From: Acidobacteriota bacterium
GTDB lineage: Bacteria; Acidobacteriota; Terriglobia; Acidiferrales; UBA7541
Assembly (NCBI GenBank): GCA_003224195.1
Contig: QHYP01000108.1
Location: 1-18,102, forward strand
DNA length: 18,102 bases
Direction: 5' to 3'
The notes beneath the pieces were generated by a model, which saw nothing but the letters and a program-made list of their open reading frames with translations, did no database searches and was not told the DNA's origin. The position numbers and the translations under genes were made by a program. Positions 1 through 8,224 of this stretch are shown piece after piece; the stretch's first letter is position 1; every line of letters starts with the position of its first letter.

Positions 1-1700
1 TTCAACAGTATCGTCGTGGCAACAACCAGGGCCACGGCGGCGAGCAATTGATTTGAAATCCCGAACAGCGGCCAAAGCGAATTGATCCCGCCGAGCGGAT
101 CCACGACTCCCTGATAGAGGAAATAGCCCCACGCCGCGACAATCAATCCGCTGGAAAACAGGATCCCCGGCGTCCAGCCGGAACGGGCAAACGGTTTCCA
201 GACCCGCCCGCCCAATTCCTGGATCATGAACCGGCCCACGCGCGTCCCCGCGTCGAGCACGGTGAGAATGAACAGCGCTTCAAACATAATCGCGAAGTGG
301 TACCAGATGCTCAGCAGGCGCGGCCCGCCGATGGTGCTGGAAAAAATTTGCGCCATACCCACCGCCAGCGACGGCGCGCCGCCAGCGCGGTTCAGCAGCG
401 TTCGCTCGCCCACGGCGCGCGCCAGGTCGTGCATGGTTTGCGCATCGAGCGCGAAGCCCCAGCCGCTGATGGTCCGCGCCGCCGCTTCCGCCGAGGCGCC
501 CACGATCCCGGCCGGGCCGTTAATTGCAAAATAAACGCCCGGCGCCATCGCGCACGCCGCCACCATGGCCATCACACCGACGAATGACTCCATCAGCATC
601 GCGCCGTAGCCGATCATTCGCGCGTGACCTTCGTGAAGAATCATCTTCGGCGTCGTCCCGGACGAAATGAGCGAATGGAAGCCGCTGACGGCTCCGCAGG
701 CGATGGTGATGAAGCAGAACGGGAAAATCTTCCCGGCAAAGACAGGGCCGCTGCCGTCCACGAAGCGCGTGAGGGCCGGCATCTGGATCGTGGGACGCAC
801 CAGCAGGATGCCGCCGGCCAGCGCGAAAATCGCTCCGACTTTGATGAAGGCGCTCAGGTAATCGCGCGGCGCGAGCAGGAGCCACACCGGCAGTGCCGAA
901 GCCGCAAAGCCATACGCGATGATTGAGATGGCCAGCGCTGGGCCGCTCAGAGTGAACACGCGCGTCCATGACGGCGCAGCCGCCACCCATTGCCCCGCGA
1001 CGACGACAAACACAATCATCACGATGCCCAGCAGCGAGGCTTCAAGCACGCGCCCGGGCCGCCAATAGCGCAGATAAACCCCCATCAGCAGCGCAATCGG
1101 CACGGTCATCGCGAGCGTAAACGCCGCCCAGGGCGAGTCCTTGAGCGCGTTTACGACCACGAGCCCGACGACGGCGAGCAGAATAACCATGATCGCCAGC
1201 ACCGCAAGCTGCGCCAGAAAGCCTCCGCGCCGGCTCACCTCTTCCCTGGCCATCTGGCCGAGAGACTTTCCATCGCGCCGCATGGAGCAGAACAAAATGA
1301 CAAAATCCTGCACGCACCCGCCGAGCACCGCCCCGGCAATCAGCCAGAGGGTGCCCGGCAAGTAGCCGAATTGCGCCGCGAGGGTTGGGCCGACGAGCGG
1401 TCCGGGGCCCGCGATGGCCGCAAAGTGATGACCGAGCAAAACCCATTTGTTTGTGGGCACAAAATCGCGGCCGTCATCGCGGCGCTCCGCCGGCGTGGCG
1501 CGCGTGTTATCCAGGGCAAACACACGCGCGGCAAGAAACGCGGAGTAAAACCGGAACGCAACCAGGAAGCAGCATGCCGCGGCCAGCACGAACCATGTAG
1601 CATTGAGCGGCTCGACGCGGTTCAGCGCGATGGTGGAGAGCGCAACTGCGCCCAGCAGCGAGATCGCGACCCAGATCGCGATATGGAGAAAACGCTTCAC
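1..1700 (-). CDS. cstA: CstA-family carbon starvation / peptide-pyruvate transporter (3' end outside window)
   Basis: This is a polytopic inner-membrane transporter of the CstA family, whose members import peptides or pyruvate (CstA and BtsT of E. coli) and are used when carbon is limiting. Translating the minus strand from a GTG at 1700 gives about 566 open codons to the window edge; E. coli CstA is about 700 residues, so the C-terminus is missing. The signature HFAAIAGPGPLVGPTLAAQ lies at residues 92-110, followed by a GYLPGTLW segment and a QDFVILFCSMRRDGKSLG stretch typical of the family. Near the edge a GISNQLLAAVALVVATT segment also fits. Many hydrophobic segments alternate with short loops. 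The GTG start has GGAG about nine bases upstream and a good promoter further up. It is divergent from the serine hydrolase gene. The family call is firm; the substrate is not determined by sequence. Confidence 0.93.
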   Translation of the reverse strand, partial: MKRFLHIAIWVAISLLGAVALSTIALNRVEPLNATWFVLAAACCFLVAFRFYSAFLAARVFALDNTRATPAERRDDGRDFVPTNKWVLLGHHFAAIAGPGPLVGPTLAAQFGYLPGTLWLIAGAVLGGCVQDFVILFCSMRRDGKSLGQMAREEVSRRGGFLAQLAVLAIMVILLAVVGLVVVNALKDSPWAAFTLAMTVPIALLMGVYLRYWRPGRVLEASLLGIVMIVFVVVAGQWVAAAPSWTRVFTLSGPALAISIIAYGFAASALPVWLLLAPRDYLSAFIKVGAIFALAGGILLVRPTIQMPALTRFVDGSGPVFAGKIFPFCFITIACGAVSGFHSLISSGTTPKMILHEGHARMIGYGAMLMESFVGVMAMVAACAMAPGVYFAINGPAGIVGASAEAAARTISGWGFALDAQTMHDLARAVGERTLLNRAGGAPSLAVGMAQIFSSTIGGPRLLSIWYHFAIMFEALFILTVLDAGTRVGRFMIQELGGRVWKPFARSGWTPGILFSSGLIVAAWGYFLYQGVVDPLGGINSLWPLFGISNQLLAAVALVVATTILL

Positions 1701-1734
1701 TGCGTCACGCTCCTGCGCAGAAACAACGCGCGGA

Positions 1735-1763
1735 ATCGTATGCGAGTGAGGCAATAGCGTCAA
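1735..1763 (-). promoter_or_regulatory. Probable sigma-70-type promoter of cstA
   Basis: On the minus strand TTGACG (1763-1758) and TACGAT (1740-1735) are separated by exactly 17 bases, matching five and four of the six consensus positions. Transcription would start near 1728, leaving a leader of about 28 bases before the GTG at 1700. A second TTGACG lies just upstream. No CRP-like site was recognised. Confidence 0.55.
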
Positions 1764-1895
1764 TCGTCAAGCGGCCGGGGCGGGGCGTGACGCTCGCTCC
1801 CTTCCGCATCCGGCGCAGAATTTCTGCCGCCCTTCTGCGATTTCCGGCTAGAATGCACGCCGTTGCTTGCAACATTTGTTTCCAGGGAGCTTCCG

Positions 1896-3800
1896 ATGCG
1901 CCCATGCGCGGCCCGGCGTCCCCGCCAAATCTTCTGGATGGTTGCGGCTCTTTCTTTGCCGCTGTGCCTTCGCGCACAGGAGAAAAAGGAAGAGTTGCCC
2001 CGCCCGAAGACGCTCGAAGAGTTGCAGCAGGCGATGAAGGGCGTCCTCGAGAAAAATCACGTTCCGGGTGCGGGCGTGGCGCTGGTGTCCAATGGAACGC
2101 TATTGTGGTGCGGAGGATTCGGCAAGGCCGACCTCGCCGCGAATCGGGACATCACCTGCGACACCGAGTTTCGCGTCGGCTCGATCAGCAAGACCTTCGT
2201 CGTGCTTGCGCTTTTGAAGCTTCAGGACGATGGCAAGATCAACCTTTACGCCCGGGTCCGAGACCTCGCTCCAGAAATCCCCATGACGAACCGGTGGGAC
2301 GCCACAAATCCTGTGCGCGTCGTGAACCTCCTCGAGCACACCGCGGGTTTCGACGACATGTCTTTCAGTGAGGTCTATAACCGCAAGGATGCCTGGAACT
2401 ATCCCCTGCTGAGAGTTTTTCAGGACCATCCCGGCCCGCAGAACGTGCGTTGGCCGCCGGGCACGCGCTTTTCTTACTCCAATCCCGGCTATGGCGTTGC
2501 CGGTTATTTGATCGAAAAAGCCTCCCGCCGGCCCTTCGACCAGTACATTCAGGAAAACGTCCTGGCGCCGCTCGGGATCGCGCGGGGCGATTTTCGCATG
2601 ACGGAGGCGAACCGGCCGTTCCTGGCGCAAGGCTACGAAGACAATCCCTCTCGCGTGGTCCCTTATAAGAACATCTATCTGCGTCCCGCGGGCGATATGA
2701 AAGCATCTCCCGGCGAACTCGCAAAGCTCGTGCAGTTCTTTCTCCAGCGCGGAAGAGTCGCGGACGTCACGCTCTTCAAGCCTGAAGCGATCGCGCGCAT
2801 GGAGTATCCCGAAACGCCCGCTTCGGCAAAGCATAGCCTGCGCCTCGGCTACGGCCTCGCAAATTACACGGAGCTGGATGGTGGCGTCGTCACGCATGGC
2901 CACGACGGTGGAATTGACGGCTTCATCTCGACCTACCGCTACATGCCGGAGCAGAACTGGGGCTACGTCGTTCTCCTGAACAGCACCGTCTCCTTCAAAG
3001 CGCTCCAGAACATGAACCGGCTAGCGATCGATTTTCTCTCCAAGGATTTTCCGAAGCCGCAGCAACCTGTAATCAATCTGTCCGCCAGGGACCTCGATAA
3101 ATTCACAGGTTATTACGCGCCGCGTGCGCCGCGCGATCAGTTGTTTGCTTTCATGGAGGAACTCTCCGGCGGCACCCGCGTCCGCGTGCAAAACGGTCAA
3201 CTCGTCGTCTCCGGACTTTTCGACAAGCCCGAACCGCTGCTGCCCGTCGGCAAAGGTCTGTTTCGAGGACAGAAGGAGCCCGAAGCCAGCACGATTTTCT
3301 TCACCGACGACACAGGACGCATGTGCCTCACCGGCGCTGGAATGGACGGCATTTCTTATGGCGAGCGCGTCTTTCCCGTGTGGCCCTATCTGCGCCTCGC
3401 CCTCCTCGCGCTGTGTTTTGCGCTCATGATTACTTCCATTCTTTTCGCTGTGGTGTGGGGCCTGCGAAAACTCTTTGGCGGCATGAAGGACGTCAAGCAC
3501 CTTTCGGTTCGCGTCGCGCCCCTTATTGCCATCCTGTGCCTCGCCGCCGCCATATTTGGTTTCACCAAAGCCGTCGGCAATCCAGGAGTGGTCAACGGGT
3601 GGTCCGTCCTTGTTTGGCTGGGGACTTCTTTTTTTGCCGTGCTATCGGCGGTGGGGCTTGCCCTGGCGCTCTTCGTGCCTCGCGAAGAGATTCACCGCGG
3701 CGTGCGGATGCACTCGCTGTTGGTATCGCTGTCCTGCTGTATCGTCACTCTTTTCATGGCCTCTTGGCACCTGCTCGGACTCCGCCTCTGGGCGCCCTGA
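1896..3800 (+). CDS. Exported serine hydrolase (beta-lactamase class C / S12 family) with C-terminal membrane domain
   Basis: A 634-residue exported hydrolase of the class C beta-lactamase / penicillin-binding-protein-like family, which includes DD-peptidases, esterases and D-amino-acid hydrolases. The start is the ATG at 1896 because AGGGAG sits six bases upstream and a Sec signal peptide follows immediately, with probable cleavage after LRA near residue 27. The catalytic motif SISK (nucleophile Ser96, Lys99) is in a typical GSISKTF context. The second motif is YSN at 194-196. The third motif appears as HDG within GHDGG (336-338), an HxG replacement of KTG common in the esterase-like branch. 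After residue 385 comes a linker and small beta-rich region, then four hydrophobic helices (about 497-522, 540-558, 570-595, 607-629), so the periplasmic enzyme is probably membrane-tethered. It converges with the DUF2461 gene three bases away. The substrate cannot be read from sequence. Confidence 0.88.
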   Translation: MRPCAARRPRQIFWMVAALSLPLCLRAQEKKEELPRPKTLEELQQAMKGVLEKNHVPGAGVALVSNGTLLWCGGFGKADLAANRDITCDTEFRVGSISKTFVVLALLKLQDDGKINLYARVRDLAPEIPMTNRWDATNPVRVVNLLEHTAGFDDMSFSEVYNRKDAWNYPLLRVFQDHPGPQNVRWPPGTRFSYSNPGYGVAGYLIEKASRRPFDQYIQENVLAPLGIARGDFRMTEANRPFLAQGYEDNPSRVVPYKNIYLRPAGDMKASPGELAKLVQFFLQRGRVADVTLFKPEAIARMEYPETPASAKHSLRLGYGLANYTELDGGVVTHGHDGGIDGFISTYRYMPEQNWGYVVLLNSTVSFKALQNMNRLAIDFLSKDFPKPQQPVINLSARDLDKFTGYYAPRAPRDQLFAFMEELSGGTRVRVQNGQLVVSGLFDKPEPLLPVGKGLFRGQKEPEASTIFFTDDTGRMCLTGAGMDGISYGERVFPVWPYLRLALLALCFALMITSILFAVVWGLRKLFGGMKDVKHLSVRVAPLIAILCLAAAIFGFTKAVGNPGVVNGWSVLVWLGTSFFAVLSAVGLALALFVPREEIHRGVRMHSLLVSLSCCIVTLFMASWHLLGLRLWAP

Positions 3801-3803
3801 GCC

Positions 3804-4490
3804 TTACTCTCTCAGCGACGTAAACCGAACAAGGGGAAACAGTTCGCGGAACACCTTTGTGACTTCGCCGGGAAAAGCTGCGCGCGCGGCCCCGGCGGGC
3901 GTCAGCTTCTTGCGCACGATCCAGCCTTGAACTTTTTTCCACTCGTCCGCCGCAACCGGCCATCCTTCGTGCTTCGTCCATTCGTTCTTCTCCGCAGAAT
4001 ACCAGTAGCTCTCATACGCGCGGGAGAGCCGCTTCTTCTGCTGCGCGAGCCAGCGCGGATTCCCGTTCAATCTTGGTTCGGCAAGCAGCGCCAGCGCGGA
4101 CGTTTTCCGTGCGCCGCCCGAATAGATTCGAAAACCAGCCGTAACGCTGTCCGCCGATAGACCGACATAGAGCTGTCCCGCTTCGCCGCCGGAAAACACC
4201 GCCGGGAACTTCAGATACATCTGCGCGCGGTACGGCGTCTTGTCTTTGGCGAAGCGGATGTCCCGGTTGATGCGCGAGAAATTCGCGCCCGTCCGTCCAC
4301 TGGTGTCGAAATTCATGTCGAGCGAAAGCACGCTCTGGGAAAGCTCCTGCAGCAACCGCCGGAACGGCGCCACGACGTGCTCCTGATAACGCTCGCGGTT
4401 CGCGTCCATCCACTCCTTGCGGTTGTGGCGCGCCAGCTCGCGGAAAAAACGGAAGGTCTCTCGCGTGAAGATCGGTTTATTCGTGGCCAT
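3804..4490 (-). CDS. DUF2461 (TIGR02453-like) protein
   Basis: A 228-residue cytoplasmic protein of the DUF2461 family, whose function is not established. Family-like features are the N-terminal F-x-R-E-x-x-x-F-x-x-L-x-x-H-N-x-K-E-W pattern (FFRELARHNRKEW), a FSRINRDIRFAKDKTPY block near residues 70-90, and a later YVGLSADSVTAGFRIYSG segment. Length agrees with the family. The ATG at 4490 is preferred over upstream codons because it is preceded by GAGGAA at short spacing and the conserved domain begins at once. Its stop is three bases from the convergent serine hydrolase stop, and no hairpin separates them. Its promoter region overlaps that of the divergent peptidase gene. Confidence 0.88.
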   Translation of the reverse strand: MATNKPIFTRETFRFFRELARHNRKEWMDANRERYQEHVVAPFRRLLQELSQSVLSLDMNFDTSGRTGANFSRINRDIRFAKDKTPYRAQMYLKFPAVFSGGEAGQLYVGLSADSVTAGFRIYSGGARKTSALALLAEPRLNGNPRWLAQQKKRLSRAYESYWYSAEKNEWTKHEGWPVAADEWKKVQGWIVRKKLTPAGAARAAFPGEVTKVFRELFPLVRFTSLRE

Positions 4491-4529
4491 GCGTTCCTCG
4501 CCGTGTGCCAGACTTCTCCGATAACACGA

Positions 4530-4558
4530 TTCCCAAGCCGGGTCAATTCGACTATGCT
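4530..4558 (+). promoter_or_regulatory. Possible promoter of the S9 peptidase gene
   Basis: TTCCCA (4530-4535) and TATGCT (4553-4558) are 17 bases apart, each matching four of six consensus positions. The predicted start near 4565 would leave a leader of about 37 bases with GAGGAG at 4590-4595. This is a weak match on its own; position and spacing are the main support. Confidence 0.35.
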
Positions 4559-4601
4559 CTTCGCCGCGCTGGCGGCGCATTCTTCCTTCGAGGAGTCACT
4601 G

Positions 4602-7367
4602 ATGAATCCCAAGCCCGTTCTCGCGGTATCTCTTTTGGCGGCGATTACCGTTTGCCTCGCTGCGCTTCGCGCCGACGAGCAGAAGCCCGCTCCGAAAGAG
4701 CCGTGGAAGCCCGAAGACATCATTTATGGGGAGTCGGCCGGCCAATTCCGCATTTCGCCGGACGGCAAGTGGGCCGTGTGGGTGAAAAGCAGCGGCAACA
4801 AAGAAAAAGACACGCGAGTCTCCAACCTTTTTCTGGCGAGCCTGACGGAAAACCGCGAGATTCCGCTCACGCGCGGCGCAGACAACAACTCGCAACCGCG
4901 CTGGTCGCCCAACGCCGAGACCATTGCCTTCCTCAGCTCGCGTGCACGCCCGCAGCCCAAGCCGGACACTGCGCCTATGCAGATCTGGCTCATCAACCCG
5001 CGCGGCGGCGAACCCTGGCCGCTCACGGAACTTGCCCGCGCGCCTCAGCACCTCGAATGGCTCGACAACGACACTCTGATTTACAGCGCGGAAGAAGACC
5101 CGGCGCTTTATGAACAGGAAGTCAAGCGCAAGAAGGACGATTCAAATGTCGTGGACGACGCAGACCACGCTCCGCCGGTGCGCCTCTACAAGATTGGCGT
5201 CAAGGACGGCAAAATCACGCGCCTGACGATGAATACGGATTGGATTGACGGCTGGAGCGTCTCGCGCAATGGGAAGTACGCCGTCGCCTCACACCAGCGC
5301 AGCCTGCACTACGAGTTTGATCAGAAGGTTCCTCCTGTCGTCTTTCTGCACGACCTCTCGAATGGCACGGAAAAGCAGATCTTCACCGAAGGGCGCATCC
5401 GCCCCTTCGGCTACGATTGGGCGCCGGACGGCTCCGGCTTTTACGCGGCCGCGCCGTTTTCGACGGATCCGCGATTTCTCACGGCGTTCATCCTGCTCCT
5501 TTATCACTACGATGTGGCGAGCGGAAAAGTCACGCAGGTTCCTCTCGATTGGGAAAACGGCCTGGGATCTGGGCTTGAATCTTCACCCGACGGTTTCGTG
5601 GCCTCGCTTGCCGCAGGCAGCCGGCTCGGGCATGCGCGCTACATCGCGGAAAAATCGGCGAATGGCTGGAGCTGGCATCGCCATGCGCTCGAAGGCGAGC
5701 ATGCAAGAAACATGCAGGGATTCAGCCTCAGCGAAGATGGAAAAACGATCGTCTATCAGTATTCGACAGCCAGCAAGCTCCCGCAGTGGTATCGCGCGCA
5801 GCTTGACGGCACAAAAATCGTCAATCCTGTGCAAATCACGAAGCTGAACGAAGGCCTTATCAACGGCCGCGCGTACGCCAAGACCGAAGTCATCCGCTGG
5901 AAGGGGTCGCAGGACGAGGAGGTCGAAGGCATCCTCTACTATCCGACGAACTACGAGCCCGGGAAGAAATATCCGCTCATCACCGCGGTTCATGGCGGAC
6001 CCGCAGGCGCTGATCTGGACGACTGGAGTGACAGTTGGGCCTACCCTGTCAATCTGCTCACCCAGCGCGGCGCGTTTGTGCTCCGCCCGAACTACCACGG
6101 CAGCGGCAACTACGGCCTGAAATGGGTCGAATCGATTTGCTGCGGCAAGTATTACGACCTCGAAACGCCGGATATCAACATGGGCGTCGATTACCTCATC
6201 TCGAAAGGCCTGGCCGATCCCGACCGCATCGCCACGCTCGGCTGGTCCAACGGCTCGATTCTTTCCGTCAGCCTTATCACCACTTACCCCGCGCGCTACA
6301 AGGCGGCGAGCGTGGGCGCCGGCGACGTCGAATGGATCAGCGACTGGGGAAACGTAGACTTCGGCCAGTCGTTCGACGCCTATTACTTCGGCAAATCGCC
6401 GCTCGAAGACCCGGAGCTCTACATCCGCAAGTCGCCTTTTTTCAAGATGGACAAAGTTCAGGCGCCGGTGCTGATCTTCCACGGCACCGCCGACCGCAAC
6501 GTGCCGCCCGCACAGAGCTGGTCGTTCTTCCGCGCGCTCCAGTATTACGGCAAGCCGGTGAAATTCGTTGTCTTCCCCGGCGAGCCGCACGGCCCGCGTA
6601 AACTCTCGCACCAGATGCGCAAAGTCGAGGAAGAAGTCGCCTGGTTCGACAAATATTTCTTCAAGGCCGAAAAGCCGTCCAACGAAGCTCTCAAGGAAGG
6701 CTCGCCGATCGACGCCGCCTTCCGCACAAAAAACCTCGCGCGCAGCGACGGCCGCTATGGCGTTGCGTTCACACCGAAGGTGAAAGGCGCAAAGCCTGCG
6801 CTGATTCCGGAACTGGTCAAGCGCGGCGAACTCGAGATCGGCCGCTTCGAAGTCACTCGCGCGCAATTCGCCGAATTCGAGAAGTCCTACAAAATCGATT
6901 CCGGGACGGAAAACCATCCGGCGAACGGCGTCACGCTCGATCAAGCAAAATCCTACGCCGCTTGGCTCTCCAAGCTAACGGGAGAGACTTGGCGCGTCCC
7001 GAACGACGGCGAAATTTCGGGCTACGACAAGCACGATGGAGAAAACACGCTGGATTATTGGGCCGGCTACACGCTCAATCCGGACGACGCTGCACGACTT
7101 GCGAAAAAGCTCGCGGAACTGCGCGGCACGGCGCCTCTGCTGAAGCCGGTCGGCAGCTTCACGGGTCAAGGCAAAGAGGATGAGGAATTAATCTTCGATC
7201 TGGGCGGCAATGTCGGGGAGTGGGTGCTGACCCGCGACGGCAAAGGCAAAGTGATTGGCGGCAGCGCCGATTGTCCCGCCGATCCGAAGGCAAACTGTTC
7301 GCCAGCGCCCGCTTACATCGGCTTCCGCGTCGTCCGCGGCGCGTCCAAGCAGCCGCCCGCGAAGTGA
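4602..7367 (+). CDS. Exported S9 (prolyl oligopeptidase-type) peptidase fused to an FGE/SUMF1-like domain
   Basis: A 921-residue exported two-part protein. The ATG at 4602 has GAGGAG seven bases upstream and opens a Sec signal peptide ending near LRA-D (residue 24). Residues about 35-440 carry repeated SPDG/SPNA-type blades of a WD40-like (PD40) beta-propeller, which restricts access to the active site in this family. The alpha/beta-hydrolase domain follows: an HGGP oxyanion-region motif, nucleophile Ser549 in GWSNGS, Asp631 in HGTADRNV and His663 in GEPHGP, the complete S9 triad in the usual order. After a linker, about residues 740-921 resemble the formylglycine-generating-enzyme fold: GRFEVTRAQFAEFEKSY, a WRVPNDGE block, GGNVGEW, a GGS motif and a final GFRVVRG. 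GGS is followed at plus three by Cys891, where FGE has a catalytic cysteine, with Cys899 nearby. Peptidase identity is firm; activity of the FGE-like part is unknown. Confidence 0.92.
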   Translation: MNPKPVLAVSLLAAITVCLAALRADEQKPAPKEPWKPEDIIYGESAGQFRISPDGKWAVWVKSSGNKEKDTRVSNLFLASLTENREIPLTRGADNNSQPRWSPNAETIAFLSSRARPQPKPDTAPMQIWLINPRGGEPWPLTELARAPQHLEWLDNDTLIYSAEEDPALYEQEVKRKKDDSNVVDDADHAPPVRLYKIGVKDGKITRLTMNTDWIDGWSVSRNGKYAVASHQRSLHYEFDQKVPPVVFLHDLSNGTEKQIFTEGRIRPFGYDWAPDGSGFYAAAPFSTDPRFLTAFILLLYHYDVASGKVTQVPLDWENGLGSGLESSPDGFVASLAAGSRLGHARYIAEKSANGWSWHRHALEGEHARNMQGFSLSEDGKTIVYQYSTASKLPQWYRAQLDGTKIVNPVQITKLNEGLINGRAYAKTEVIRWKGSQDEEVEGILYYPTNYEPGKKYPLITAVHGGPAGADLDDWSDSWAYPVNLLTQRGAFVLRPNYHGSGNYGLKWVESICCGKYYDLETPDINMGVDYLISKGLADPDRIATLGWSNGSILSVSLITTYPARYKAASVGAGDVEWISDWGNVDFGQSFDAYYFGKSPLEDPELYIRKSPFFKMDKVQAPVLIFHGTADRNVPPAQSWSFFRALQYYGKPVKFVVFPGEPHGPRKLSHQMRKVEEEVAWFDKYFFKAEKPSNEALKEGSPIDAAFRTKNLARSDGRYGVAFTPKVKGAKPALIPELVKRGELEIGRFEVTRAQFAEFEKSYKIDSGTENHPANGVTLDQAKSYAAWLSKLTGETWRVPNDGEISGYDKHDGENTLDYWAGYTLNPDDAARLAKKLAELRGTAPLLKPVGSFTGQGKEDEELIFDLGGNVGEWVLTRDGKGKVIGGSADCPADPKANCSPAPAYIGFRVVRGASKQPPAK

Positions 7368-7382
7368 AACTCTAACCGCGAT

Positions 7383-7598
7383 CTAATGGCACCCGCAGCC
7401 CGACGGCGGGCAGCAGCCACCGCCGCCAAATGACGGGCCCGAGCTGCCGTTTGACTTCGTATTCGCGCGGAAAACCGATAGCTGCAACGTGCTCTTCTTG
7501 CTCTTGCATTTCGGGCAGGCAATCTCTGGCGTCTTGCTCAGGACGACCTTCTCGTATTTCGTCCCGCAGTCCTCACAAACATATTCGTAAATCGGCAT
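7383..7598 (-). CDS. FmdB-family zinc ribbon protein
   Basis: A 71-residue protein starting MPIYEYVCEDCG, the hallmark of the FmdB putative regulatory family (single zinc ribbon). Zinc ligands are the pairs CEDC (8-11) and CPKC (about 28-31). The C-terminus carries a GGGGCCPPSGCGCH tail, Cys-rich as in several family members and possibly a further metal site. The ATG at 7598 was chosen because the conserved domain starts exactly there; the longer open frame upstream is not family-like. The Shine-Dalgarno is weak, but a strong extended -10 promoter lies just upstream, giving a leader of about 19 bases. It converges with the peptidase gene 15 bases away. Family role remains uncertain despite the name. 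Confidence 0.9.
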   Translation of the reverse strand: MPIYEYVCEDCGTKYEKVVLSKTPEIACPKCKSKKSTLQLSVFRANTKSNGSSGPSFGGGGCCPPSGCGCH

Positions 7599-7623
7599 GG
7601 CCGTCGTCTTGATAGTCAATTGC

Positions 7624-7632
7624 ATTATAGCA
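7624..7632 (-). promoter_or_regulatory. Extended -10 promoter of the FmdB gene
   Basis: The minus strand reads TGCTATAAT (7632-7624), a perfect -10 hexamer with the TGn extension. No convincing -35 box is present, which is usual for extended -10 promoters. The predicted transcription start is near 7617. Confidence 0.6.
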
Positions 7633-7778
7633 GTTCCACTGGCGTCACGGATTGCGCCAACTCGAAACAAAAAAGAGGGTAATATTTTCCACTTGAGCAT
7701 CTTCTCGCATAGCGCGCGGCGCTTGGGGCAACTTTTTTGAACCGATTGGCGGCTCAAGATACTTGCTAAGGGGAACCT

Positions 7779-8069
7779 ATGGAAAACCATAGCCACAGCG
7801 AAGACGAATCGGCAGACGAAGAATCTCCTGAAGATGTTGATTCGAGGTTAGAGGATTTCGAATCGCGACTCGAAGATCTAGAGGCTGGTGCTGGTGCAGG
7901 TGGGTACGGCGCCGCGTCCGCCGGATACGGTCTGGGCGCCACTCTGGCCGTGATTCTATCTTGGGAGTCGAACCACGCTATAATTTGGGCGCTACTGCAT
8001 GGACTGCTTTCTTGGTTTTATGTGATTTATTACATCGTGAAAAATTGGGAGACCGTCAGGCTTTTCTAG
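7779..8069 (+). CDS. Small acidic membrane protein, unknown function
   Basis: A 96-residue protein not recognised as a named family. AAGGGG (7768-7773) lies five bases before the ATG, a good ribosome site. The first 36 residues are strongly acidic and heptad-like (repeated SRLEDxE), suggesting a short coiled coil. A glycine/alanine-rich hinge (about 37-52) follows. Residues about 52-88 are hydrophobic and aromatic, probably two closely spaced membrane segments joined at SWESNHA, ending in a short basic/acidic tail. It is isolated, with FmdB divergent upstream and the radical SAM gene convergent downstream. The local sequence is less GC-rich than the flanking genes. Confidence 0.75.
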   Translation: MENHSHSEDESADEESPEDVDSRLEDFESRLEDLEAGAGAGGYGAASAGYGLGATLAVILSWESNHAIIWALLHGLLSWFYVIYYIVKNWETVRLF

Positions 8070-8172
8070 GGAGAGCTTTGTGATACCTCGCTTATTTGGA
8101 AAATGGTCGGGCATAAACTTGGAAACGTCTTAATCATTGAAGAGTTCTTTCGTATCAAAGGACAAAAGAAGC

Positions 8173-8193
8173 GGCCCCGGATGAACCGGGGCC
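8173..8193 (-). terminator. Rho-independent terminator of the radical SAM gene
   Basis: A perfect 8-bp stem GGCCCCGG/CCGGGGCC with a five-base loop lies about 30 bases beyond the radical SAM stop codon. Reading the minus strand, it is followed by the T-rich stretch GCTTCTTTTGTCCTTT. Confidence 0.8.
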
Positions 8194-8224
8194 ACTGGAA
8201 TCTGCGGAGTTGGCAGGATGTTGT

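Noticed and set aside
990..1757. A 255-codon plus-strand open frame
   Set aside because: Antisense to cstA; composition rich in Arg, Gln, His and Pro with no domain.
1863..1895. Upstream TTG start for the serine hydrolase
   Set aside because: The ATG at 1896 has a good ribosome site and begins the signal peptide directly.
4377..4601. 75-codon upstream extension of the S9 peptidase
   Set aside because: It overlaps the divergent DUF2461 gene and has no ribosome site; the signal peptide starts at 4602.
5583..6944. A 453-codon open frame on the minus strand
   Set aside because: It lies wholly antisense to the S9 peptidase, whose catalytic motifs prove the plus-strand frame; its composition is what GC-rich antisense frames give.
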